A stretch of DNA of 64,000 nucleotides from Pisolithus tinctorius (Eukaryota > Basidiomycota > Agaricomycetes > Boletales > Pisolithaceae): positions 1,302,001 through 1,366,000 of the forward strand of contig JANFAH010000013.1 in assembly GCA_024663395.1 (NCBI GenBank). The letters are read 5' to 3'. Positions 43,240 through 52,857 of this stretch are shown here, one piece after another (the first letter of the stretch is position 1; each line of letters begins with the position of its first letter). Position numbers and translations under genes: made by a program. The notes beneath the pieces were generated by a model that did not search any database, was not told where the DNA came from, and was given only the letters and a program-made list of their open reading frames with translations.

Positions 43240-44800
43240 CCTCCATTCATGCCAGGCTCCAGGTTCACCCAGGAAAGGGCTGACGAGCTCAATCTGGACC
43301 CTTCAAAGTTCCTCTGGCCTATGGAGTTAAATCTAGTATGATGGCTGGTCAAGACACATGAGACCACCTTCACTTGGGATGCCACAGAGAGAGGAACCTT
43401 CCGAGAAGATATGTTTCCACTGCTGAAGATACCCACACTAGCCCACAAACCCTGGGTCGAGCAGAATATCCCCATACCTCCAGCCATTTTTTGTGACATC
43501 GTCAGCATAATCAAAGAAAAGATTTCCGCAGGTGTCTACGAACTGTCTACTTCATCCTATCACTCAAAATGGTTCTGCATAGTCAAGAAGGATGGAAAAT
43601 CTCTGCGCCTTGTCCATGACTTACAACCTCTGAATGCTGTATCTATACAGGATTCAGCCGTTCCCCCCTTCGTCAACTCGATTGCAGAAGCTTTTGCCTG
43701 CCACTCTGTCTATGGAATTTTGGATCTTATGGTTGGATACAATCATTGCACCATCCACAACAAATACTGCAATCTTACTACTTTCCAAACCCCTATCAGT
43801 ACCCTTTGACTCACTAAACTACCTATGGGCTACACGAATGCTGTCCAGATCTTCCATGGAGACATCTGTTGGATATTGAAGGATGAAATTCTGGAAGTTA
43901 CCATCCTGTTCATTGACAACTGCCTGATCAAAGGCCCCAAATCTCATTACCAAAATTCCGATGGTACCTACCAGACAATCGCACAAAACTCTGGGATCAG
44001 ACACTTTATCTGGGAACATCTCCAGAACATCAATCGCATCCTACATCATCTGCATCATGCAGGAGCTACTGTCTCAGTGAAGAAATGCGTCATTGCTGTG
44101 CCATCTATCATAGTGGTTGGGCATAAGGTGTCACTTGAGGGGAGAATTCTGGACAAAGCTAAAGTCCAAAAAATTAAAGATTAGCCCTACTGCACTAACA
44201 TCACCAAAGTGTGCGGATTTTTAGGTCTTTGCTCGTACTGCAGGATCTTTATCAAGGATTTCGCTAAACATGCACATCCCCTCATTGAGCTGACCAAGAA
44301 AGATGTCCCCTTCAAATTCCATGACGAACACAGAGAAGCCATGGATTATCTTTGCCAAGCTATTGTCTCATCCCCTGCGCTATGCACTATTGACTACAAT
44401 TCTGATAAGAAGGTCATTCTGGCAGTCGACACTTCAAATATTGCTATAGGATACCTCCTCATGCAGGAGGGGGAAGATGGAAAATGTTACCCTGTGAGGT
44501 TCAGCTCAATAACTCTCAACAACTGCAAATGCCATTACAGCCAAGCCAAACTTGAGCTCTTTGGTCTTTTCTGTGCTTTACATGATGTCAGACTGCACAT
44601 TTTCAGTGTGCAGAATTTAGTTGTCAAGGTTGATGCACAATATATAAAGGGGATGATTAACAATCCCAACTTACAGCCCAATGCAACCATCAACCACTGG
44701 ATTGTGGGAATTCTTTTATTCACTTTGAGCTTGTACATGTCCCTGCTCACAAGCATGCAGCACTGGATGGTCTTTCAAGGAGGCTGAAAGCAGAAGAAGA
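43240..44800 (+). pseudogene. G3 reverse transcriptase and RNase H
   Basis: RT blocks: SAGVYELSTSSYHSKWFCIV, KSLRLVHDLQPLNAVSIQD, GILDLMVGYNHCTIH, LTKLPMGYTNAVQIFHGD and VTILFIDNCLIKGP. The last is the catalytic motif, FIDN in place of the family FIDD (Asn codon 43918-43920). RNase H: CGFLGLCSYCRIFIKDFA lead-in, VILAVDTSNIAIGYLL, and KLELFGLFCALHDVR. Stops at 43807 (TGA) and near 44182 (TAG), and a frameshift near 44760. The RNase H end is in a second frame (44790 onward). Confidence 0.85.
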
Positions 44801-46409
44801 TGAGGACAGGGAAGAGGACTATGAGGAGTGGATAGATGAGTGTGGAGTCTTCACTGTCGAGCTCTTGAACCATAGGGAGGCCCATTTCAAGTCTCAGCCT
44901 TACCCTTCAGAAATTCTGAGTACCTTGTCAGACTCACCCTTGGTCTTGTCACAGAGTCTAGGCATCTATTCCTCCAAACAAACCTCGCCAAGTGTCTATG
45001 AGATGGATATTCTGCACTCAGAGAAAGTGATCCAGAGAGAGGAGAGGTTGAAAGTAGTGAAGGAGTTTTTGGAGATGAAGAAGACACCAGAAGGATTGGA
45101 GGAGGGGGAGTTGGAAAGCTTGGTGCATCTTGCCACTTGGTATTTTGTCAAAGGAGGAGAGCTGTGGAGAAAAGAGCCTCAAGGATGCCACCAACTAGTA
45201 GTTGCCCCCCGCAAATGCCTTGGGATTCTTCATCAGGCTCATGACAAGCTAGGACACAAGGGTATCTACTTGACCCACATGCGTTTGCTGACTCATTTCT
45301 GGTGGCCTATGCTAGAGCAGGACATCTGCTGGTATGTCAAGTCATGTCACAAGTGCCAAATACGCCATTTGGATTGCATACATATTCCACCAGTCATCGC
45401 CATCCCCAAGCCCCTATTCTTCAAAGCATACATAGACATGTTCTTAATGCCAAAGTCAAATGGATTTTGCTATGTCACCCAAGCTCGCTGTTCACTCACT
45501 AGTTATCCAGAGTGGGCTATGCTTCGCACAGAAACCAGCAAGTCCATCGGAAAATTCATCTTCAAGCAGATCTTGTGCTGCTGGGGTGCAGTCGCAGAAA
45601 TTGTCACAGATAACAGTGGTCCCTACATCCTCGCCCTCAATTGGCTCTCCAAGACCTTCGGAATTTGCCACATATGAATCTCACCTTATAACTCACAAGC
45701 TAATGGAGTTGTTGAGCACTGGCATTTCGATGTGAGGGAAGCATTGGTAAAGAGTTGCAGTGGAGAAGCATCAAAGTGGTCAGAAGTGGCTCCTGCAGTG
45801 TTCTGGGCAGAGAGGGTTATGATTCACAAGGCAACTGGGTTTTCTCTGTTTTATATGGCTCACAGCATCGAACCTAGACTCCCCTTTGACATTGCCAAGG
45901 TGACATTCTTAGCCCCTTTCAAGGTGGAATTTTACTTGACGACAGAACTCATCGCCCATCATGCTCAACAACTCCAGAAATGTTCAGAAGACCTCGCTTG
46001 CATCCATGATCTTGTTCTGAAGTCTTGCTTCACATCAGTCAAAGACTTCATCACTTGTTTTGCACACACCATCCAAGACTTTGACTTCGAACCTGGGTCA
46101 CTCGTTCTCATGTGGAATTCACATATTGAGTGAGAACTAGATTGCAAGACCAAACCATGCTACCTAGGCCCCATGATCATCATTCAGCGAACCAAAGGAG
46201 GTTCGTACATCCTGGCAGAATTAGATGGTGCTGTGTCCAAATTCCATTTCACTGCCTTCTGTCTTTACCCCTATTTCCCATGGAACAACTCTCATATTGA
46301 AGTCATGCAGTTGACTGGAATTTCTGCAGGCGACTTAGATCGCTTGGAAGATGATTTGCTACCAGACCCTGCACTCGCTGGCATCCCTTTGGACAAATCA
46401 GATGAGTAG
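44801..46409 (+). pseudogene. G3 integrase
   Basis: N-terminal zinc region H-x3-H...C-x2-C near 45240-45350 (HDKLGHKGIYLTH; SCHKCQIRH), then the DDE core: FFKAYIDMFLMPKS (first Asp), EIVTDNSGPYILAL (second Asp) and ISPYNSQANGVVEHWHFDVR (Glu), 45410-45740. Interrupted by TGA after FGICHI (Arg expected before ISPYN). A C-terminal beta-rich tail reads FEPGSLVLMWNSHIE and LGPMIIIQRTKGGSYILAEL, ending at TAG 46407. No chromodomain is recognisable after it. Confidence 0.85.
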
Positions 46410-46651
46410 CACACCTTTCTCTCTATCTTTTTCTTTCCTTTCTTTCCTCTCTTTCTCCACTTTTCCTTTCGCTTATATATATACCCTCTCCATCCCATAT
46501 GAAACAAAACCGTCCACCAAAAAAAAAAAATTCCACTCATCTCTCTCTCATCTCTCACCAACTCATTCTCTTTTCCTGCTATTCTGTTCAAATACCAAAA
46601 GACACATCCAAAAGAAAATTCTGCAGTGTATTTTCCATACTGTACATGTAG

Positions 46652-48238
46652 TTACATGTCTCTGAGCTGATCCTTCAATCTCTTCAGCTCCTTGCATCGC
46701 CCCTGAACTGCACTGATCTGTCACTCTAGTTGTGTTGCCAACAGCCCCAGCATCTGGTGGATCTGGGTCAACTCAAACTCCTTGTCATCTGCCCTACCCT
46801 CCAACAGTCAGATGTGCTCAGCAAGAGCCTTGCACATAGTCAATTCGCTCAGGTTTGTGACCAGCAGAGTTTCTTCAGCTGGGGGAACTCCAGTCTGGTC
46901 CTGCACACTGACGACTGGTGCAGGTGGATCATCCAATAATCTGGTTGGTCTGCCAAAGAGTCCACCGTTGGCAAGGTCTCCCAGATTGTCCATAGGTGGT
47001 GGAGTTGGTTCAGGGTGAGGTCAAGGTGCAGGGGTTGCCGAGGGAAGGAAGAGAGGAGGTGGAGGCATGTTCGAGGTTGCAGGGGGACTAGCACAAGGTG
47101 TTGAGTGTTTGGGAGACAGTTTGGAATTTTGCCTGGGAGGTGGTTTGTGAGCAGGCATTCGAAGTTTCAGCCCAGTCATCGCTGGAGTTTCTGTCATTGC
47201 CATTACTGTTACTGACTTGGTCCATTTGTGCGACAGCCCAGCAGCCGTCTCTCCACTACCAGCATTCTTGCACTGTGTTATGGTTCAGTGTCCTCATTCT
47301 TTGTGTCATGATCAGCTTGTACTCACCTTCCTACCCACTCTGAGCAACCAGCTGCACTTCTGCTTAACCTGCCTGCATCACTCGCATGACTCCCCAAGTA
47401 GTCCTTCACACTCTGCATCCACCTTCATGCACTCCCTGCATTGAAGGTTGGCTTTGGGTGCTGGAGTGCCAGTTTTTGATGGGTCAGGGTTAGGTGGGCA
47501 CTCGCCTTCATTGTCCTCCAGCTTGTTGACTTTGTCTGTGGCCTGCGGAGTTTTCTGAACAATTAACCATCACACTTGGAGTTTCCTGGAGGGTAGGATG
47601 TACCTTTTCCTTACCCTTCCCCTTGCCTGTGCTATCCATCTGTTGCCTTACTGGTTGTCCAGTCCCCCTCGAAGACTCCCCTGCTTCAGTGGTGCTGGGC
47701 ATGCAGCCTTGACCTTCACCTGTCGTTGTTGCTGCCTGTCTGTGTGTGTGCATAGAAGGTTCTCTTGTCAACCTCTCTGCCTCTAGCTGTGCCCTCAACT
47801 CTACCCTCTCCTGGTAGTCTTCAAAGATGTCATTGATGTGGGTCCATCTCTGCTCTACTGGGCACCAGAGGTCAGTGATGGCAATGGCACCCAGGACTAA
47901 AAGGTTTTGGCACATTGCAGATTCTTCAGTGTACTCATGCATACACTCATCATGAACCTTCAGTATGGTAATTCCATTGTCATCAATGCATTTCCACCAT
48001 GAGCGAATGCCAGCCTGCAGAACTCTGTCAATGCACAACACACTGCAGTGGAAGGTTTACTCACCCAAGTCTTGTCCCAGTCCTCCACCCATGTGTAGAT
48101 CATATCCAAACTCTCCTCTGGCTGTGGCACCACCTCGATCAGGTCCCAGATGTGCCCTAGAGCTGCAGCGAGTGCCATGGTCACCTGGTCCCTCATGCTG
48201 AACACAGGATGCACATCATTGACAGAGTAAGCTTGCAT
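46652..48238 (-). pseudogene. Reverse-strand accessory gene of G3: Zn2Cys6-like cluster plus coiled coil
   Basis: ATG 48238 starts MQAYSVNDVHPVFSMRDQVT; exon 1 ends at a GTGAGT donor near 48062 and the next exon carries WTHINDIFEDYQERVELRAQ. A cysteine cluster at 47350-47443 reads C-x2-C-x6-C-x7-C-x2-C-x6-C-S-W, with a TGA in the fourth-fifth Cys gap where Arg is likely; then a GTGAGT intron. The C-terminal part is Pro-rich (NMPPPPLFLPSATPAP) then a coiled coil (ADDKEFELTQIHQMLGLLAT; CKELKRLKDQLRDM) to TAA at 46652, with two TGAs in place of Arg and one frameshift near 47560. Cluster spacing and layout match the G1 reverse-strand gene. Function unknown; a DNA-binding role is possible from the cluster. 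Confidence 0.6.
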
Positions 48239-48447
48239 GGTAGTTGGCAAGAGTTGTGAGAGTCTGAGAGTGAGGTGGTGGAGTAACAAGGGTGAATCTG
48301 ACGATGAGATGGTCTCTGGGTGAGTTTTTAATTCCACAGGGCTGTTGCTGACATGTTACCCATGTGTGGAGTTTTGCTCACACAAGGTGCATGGCCAAAC
48401 ACAAGCCATCTTTGTTTATGTCACCTGCCGAATCTCCACCGCCCTTC

Positions 48448-49450
48448 TGTCATGACTCGATGACCTCTGACTGAGGACAGTCAGCATTCAAAGACCCTGG
48501 GAGGTGTAGGGAGTGGTATACTCCCTGAGGCTGAAATAGGGATGCCAACACCAAAATTCTGCTGTTCCAAAGTTGACCCCTTTCAGAGTTCCACATCTGT
48601 CATCTTCAGAATTATTGCATCAGCCTTGTGCATCTGCCTCATGCACTGCCTCACCTGTTGAACCTTTGGAGCTCCCCTGTCCATCAATAACACACACCAG
48701 TCATCGTCCCAGAATTCCATGTCAACATCAACCTGACACATGTCTATCCGGAATTCTGCAGTCATGTCACCTTGACCTTCCCCTCACCATGTAGCCAGGA
48801 AATCACACAGATCATCAGTAAAAAACTCCAGTGTCCTGTCTGAAGATACCCATCTTTTCCCATTTGTTTTTCTTGGTTACTACTTAACAGTTTGTCTTCA
48901 CATGTTTCTGTATGGCTTTGATGTCTGACATGTCACCCTCTTTGTTTTTCAGAATTTTGCTTTACCTGCCCCACATTTCTCCAATCAGTACCTTGCTATC
49001 CATGTACTATATAAGCCCACCTCAGTGACAAAAAATGATCATCATCTTTTGGGACTCACAATCTGTGTCATATGCAAGTCTAAAGTGTTCAAAGTGCCCT
49101 TGCATCCCCTGTGTCTGCTGCATGTCTGTGTCTTTGCATCACTTGCATCTACTGTGTCTCCTGCATCTTAGTGTCCTTGATCTGCTAGTTCCTCATTTTC
49201 CCTCCCATGTGCCTAATTCATCACAGAGTCACTTCGTCAGGTCAAGATTGTCACTCAGAATTTCAAAGGCAAAGTCTATTCCTACCTACAACTCTGTGGA
49301 ATTAAATTCCATGCCCTACATTTGACTCTTCAACAGACTCTATCATCGTATTCTATGTCTCCTTCCTACTCAGCACCCCTTGGGTCAAGCCTAAGGATTT
49401 TCCCTACAGCCTTCCCCTATTCACACACTACCCAGAGGTAGTGTCTCACA
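48448..49450 (+). mobile_element. G3 3' LTR (left end uncertain)
   Basis: The right end GTGTCTCACA (49450) is fixed by its match to 39990-40088. TATA-like CTATATAAGCC lies near 49004. TGTCATGACTC at 48448 resembles other LTR starts here and is taken as the left end, but a protein-like reverse-strand stretch at 48583-48765 (EFWDDDWCVLLMDRGAPKVQ, then a GTGAGG donor) lies inside, so the LTR may begin later, for example near 48830. Confidence 0.5.
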
Positions 49451-49974
49451 ACAAGCTAAACCCAACACCCTCACTCCACTCCACCTTTACTTTGGCAGTC
49501 TGCATTCCTGCCAACACTCCACCAGTTGGAGTTCTGTTCCTTCATGTCAGACTTGCTTCCAGACCCCTCCCCAGACCTTGTTAAGCATCAGAGTTGGTCA
49601 GAGTAGGCCCAGACTTGACACTTCCAGTCACTATACAGCTCTCCTGAGATAGCTGTTTCATCTCCTCCAGGATCAGGCTCACTGCTGGGAGGATCCATGG
49701 GGATAGGCAGTGAGTCCTTGCACTGCAGGGGAGCAGGATCACACAGCACACACACAGCATACACTCATTCCCAATTTGGAAGGACTCAATGCATGACCTC
49801 AAAAAAATTCACATGACCTCATTACACTTGGGAAGCACTGTAACGGTACAAGGACTTGCACTATGACCATGCTTGTAGTTTCAACACCAGGTTCAACACC
49901 TGTGTCTCACCCTTTGTTTTGTATAGTGTATTTAACTTGCTACTGTAGTAACACCACCTCAGATATAATGAAGG
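49451..49974. other. No gene; sequence shared with 3338-3490
   Basis: The first ~150 bases (CAAGCTAAACCCAACACC...) resemble the sequence after the LTR at 3337. The rest has no supported feature. Confidence 0.5.
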
Positions 49975-50410
49975 TATGAGTTTCTCAGTGTATGAAGTAG
50001 TCACTGAGGTGGAAAAGAACGGTGTGGAAAATTTATAGTACTGTAATTGGTAAGTGCATTGACATCGGAATTTAATTCCGAGGGTCGAGGAACAATTCCG
50101 AGCCCTCTGGGCAAAACTCCGAGACACTACTGTAACTCTGGATCGCATTCTCGACACTCCCCCTCGATCGGAACAAAGTCCAAGTGCAGACACGAAGTGT
50201 TTCACCTTGATGCTAGGTAGAGGTTTGGTAAGGGTATCAGCGACCATGTCGTCAGTAGGACAATAAATTAAACAAAAGGAATTGTTTTCCACAGCAAAAC
50301 AAATGAAATGGTATCATATGTCGATGTGCTTTGTGCGAGCATGATAGCTGCCATCTTTGGTAAGTGAAATTGCGAGATTGCCTTTCCCGATGGCATGGAA
50401 GGTGTGGTTG
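49861..50410 (-). pseudogene. Copia protease remainder fused to RNase H end
   Basis: After the MITE the frame reads NHTFHAIGKGNLAIS (protease) and passes directly into LTKDGSYHARTKHIDI, a TGA (50314-50316), YHFICFAVEN and CLIYCPTDDMVADTLTKPLP, the C-terminal end of copia RNase H. So protease and RNase H are joined in frame by an internal deletion. Confidence 0.8.
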
Positions 50411-50413
50411 TCA

Positions 50414-50750
50414 CACTGCAAGCATTTCACAAATTTTCATGACAAAACATGTTGAAAAAATTGAAAGAAGAGATACCATGTTATTTGGGATGTTTTCACA
50501 CAAAACATCCAAGAGTAATGTTTTATTTTCTCTACATGTCCTACCTGTAAACATTAATTGATGGTAATGACCATTAGCTTCTAGTCTAATGGGTATTACC
50601 ACCAATTCATGTTTGCTGGTGGAGAAGGCAAAGAAAATGAAATATTATTTTTGGATTTTGTCTGTAAAAACATCCATAAAAACATGGTATCTTTTCCTTC
50701 AATTTTTTTCAACATGTTTGGTCATGAAAAATTGTGAAATGCTTGCAGTG
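50414..50750. mobile_element. CACTA-like MITE in copia protease, 3-bp TSD
   Basis: 337 bp with long inverted arms; ends CACTGCAAGCATTTCACAA and its complement; flanked by TCA at 50411-50413 and 50751-50753. Taking out the element and one TCA restores the protease reading ITTADNHTFHAIGKGN. CACT(A/G) ends with a 3-bp duplication are the mark of the CACTA (EnSpm) superfamily. No coding capacity. Confidence 0.85.
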
Positions 50751-51247
50751 TCAGCAGTGGTGATAGGTTTGGGCATGATTGGCTTGTAGTCGAGGAATTT
50801 GCTGCGGTAGGAGGACATATGACGTGAAGTGCCAGAGTTGAACAGGATTGTCTCTTCTGTGGAATTTAGGCTTTTGCCTGCAAGGAGAACATGGTCATAG
50901 TTGTTCGTATATGCTTCTTCTTCGTCATTAACAATGTCCTGGGGGTTCAGAATTTCTTCCTCTGCAATTTCCATAAGCCAGTCATCATCCTGTGGGTGCA
51001 CTAGCCAAACTCCATCAGGTTCTGAGTCAGCACTGGTCTGCGCACTCAAGCTGGCTGATGCACTGGCTGCAGTGGTCACTTTTCCGGTACCTTTCTCCTT
51101 CTTTTTCCCTTTCCCCTTGTTCTGGAACCACTTGGGCACTTGCCCAGCTTTTCCGCCACCCTCTTCCCAGCATTGGTCTTTTGTATGACCTTTCTTTCCA
51201 CAATTTTCACAGGTGGACTTCTTTCCGTCCTTCACTGAGTAAGCCAC
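50751..51247 (-). pseudogene. Copia zinc knuckle and protease start
   Basis: C-x2-C-x4-H-x4-C zinc knuckle, Lys-rich linker, then the copia protease active site reading ILFNSGTSRHMS; the family has D-S-G, and here the Asp is Asn (plus-strand 50837-50839, GTT for GTC). It continues to PKPITTAD, where the MITE interrupts it; the rest of the segment (NHTFHAIGKGNLAIS) lies beyond the MITE. Confidence 0.8.
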
Positions 51248-51945
51248 ATCTTCAGAATTTCCAGAATTTCCAGAGTTGCCTCTCTTCGTCCGTGTTTGGC
51301 ACCTATCATATTCATCAGAAATTCTTTGATGATAAAGTCCAGAGATAGGTCCTTTTGCATGACTAGGGCTGAAGACGTCATAGCTGCAAGGTTGGAGTCA
51401 TACGAAGCAGGAAGTGAGCTGAGGATGATGGCTGCAAAGTCATCGTCTGTGATTGACTGTCCAGGTGTGGCAAGTTGTTCACACAGTGCATGCATCTTGT
51501 CAGAGTGAGTGCAGACATTGCCTTTTTCCGAACAGTGGGATTCTTGGAGTTTCCTCCAAAGGTCAATTGTGACAATGTGAGAGTGGTTTTGGAAAAGGTC
51601 AGTGAGGACACCCCACACACTCTTCACAGTCTCTTCCTTCAGGACTCGAAGGAACAGAGATTCCGGGAGTGACACAGCGATCACTTGCTTGATGTATCCA
51701 TCATCCTTAGCCCATTGCCGAAGTTTTTCTGGGTATTCGCTAACAAGTTTTTGCTCCACAGCTGTGGGCTTCCAGGAGGAGTCTTTCCCTGCTGAAGGGT
51801 CCTCTGGTTTCGCATCCAAGCCGGTCAGGTGTCTGATCAGCCCTTTTGAGCTGATGGCCCATTCAACCTGAGCCTTGTAGTATAGCCAGTTGCTTCCATC
51901 CGCATTTAGGGTTGGGACTTGTAAGGAATGATCATCTTTTGCCAT
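51232..51945 (-). pseudogene. Copia gag
   Basis: ATG 51945, MAKDDHSLQVPTLNADGSNW, then the copia gag core (YKAQVEWAISSKGLIRHLTG; LPESLFLRVLKEETVKSVWG; LLSSLPAS-type segment SSLPASYDSNLAAMTS). A frameshift near 51290 separates it from the zinc knuckle CENCGKKGHTKDQC at about 51195. It would form the particle shell. Confidence 0.85.
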
Positions 51946-52301
51946 AGTGGGTATTGATGCTGCATATTAACTCTTTCGGAATTAGAGTGTGAGACCAGGG
52001 CTCATAACCTAATGAAGGTATGAGTTTCTCAGTGTACAAAGTAGTCACTGTATTAGTACCTAACAAAGGTATGAGTTTCTACACTATGTCAGTACCAAGT
52101 AAACAAGCGGGAATCTAGCTATACTCACCTCAGTGTACGAAGTAGTCACTGAGGTGGAAAAGAACGGTGCAGAAAATTTATAGTACTGTAATTGGTAAGC
52201 ACATTGACATCGGAATTTAATTCCGAGGGTTGGGGAACAATTCCGAGCCCTCTGGGCAAAACTCCAAGATGCTACCATAACTCTGGATCGCATTCTCGAC
52301 A

Positions 52302-52857
52302 AGATATTTGCCACTCACACACTTGACTGAGGTGGGTATAGTGTCTTATGCTCATGCTCATGTACTTTGCATTCACATTGTTACCTTAGATCTTGCTATA
52401 GGTAATGCAAATAAAGACATTTGCCACTCATGCACTCGACTGAGATCTTGCTATAGATTTCTGTGATTGGGACCTACTCTCATCTGCTTGCCCTGCCCCC
52501 ACTGTTAGTGCACCAACAGGTGGTATTGGTACTCTTCACAACCTCGGCAGTACATAAAATACAGTCATTTACTGCACCTGATCTCTACATGTTCCAACCT
52601 CCTAGCTGCAGAAGCGTCAAGCCTTTCATTCCATAACCGACTCGCAAAGAATAAGCAGGCCATCAGTAAACCACTTTGTGAGCTGGCAGTCCTAGGGAAT
52701 CTGTCCAGTGCTGGACAGCTCTGGACAGCTCTGGCCAGCAAAAATGATTTACTGATGAGTAAAAAGAAAAGTACACTAAGTTACATTTTTATGGTGTGAT
52801 TATATGAAGTCTATCACAACAAGAAATACTATTAACCCTCCCTCGTTTTATGCTCCA
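52302..52857. other. No gene; short diverged repeat
   Basis: ATTTGCCACTCACACACTTG (about 52306) and ATTTGCCACTCATGCACTCG (about 52420) are two diverged copies of a short motif. Nothing else recognised. Confidence 0.5.

Larger units (their letters stand above)
39990..49450 (+). mobile_element. Ty3/gypsy element G3 (non-G1 lineage, decayed) with reverse-strand gene
   Basis: The 5' LTR is truncated: only its last ~99 bases (39990-40088, ending GTGTCTCACA) remain and match 49352-49450 at the 3' end with about four differences. Inside, in order: gag, protease, RT, RNase H and integrase on the plus strand, then a reverse-strand gene at 46652-48238. Sequence motifs differ clearly from G1 (FID-type RT motif, different gag zinc region, no recognisable chromodomain), so the two belong to separate gypsy clades. 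Confidence 0.8.
49861..52301 (-). mobile_element. Ty1/copia element, internally deleted
   Basis: Reverse-strand element with related LTRs at about 49975-50156 (3') and 52010-52301 (5'), both ending on the plus strand in GCATTCTCGACA. Between them lie gag, a protease start and the very end of RNase H only; most of integrase and all of RT are missing. A polypurine tract (GATCGAGGGGGAGTG read on the minus strand) borders the 3' LTR at 50157. About 2.3 kb, non-autonomous. Confidence 0.8.

Noticed and set aside
3338..49600. 3338-3490 and 49451-49600 as ends of one very large element
   Set aside because: The similarity is short and each follows a different LTR; many other insertions lie between.
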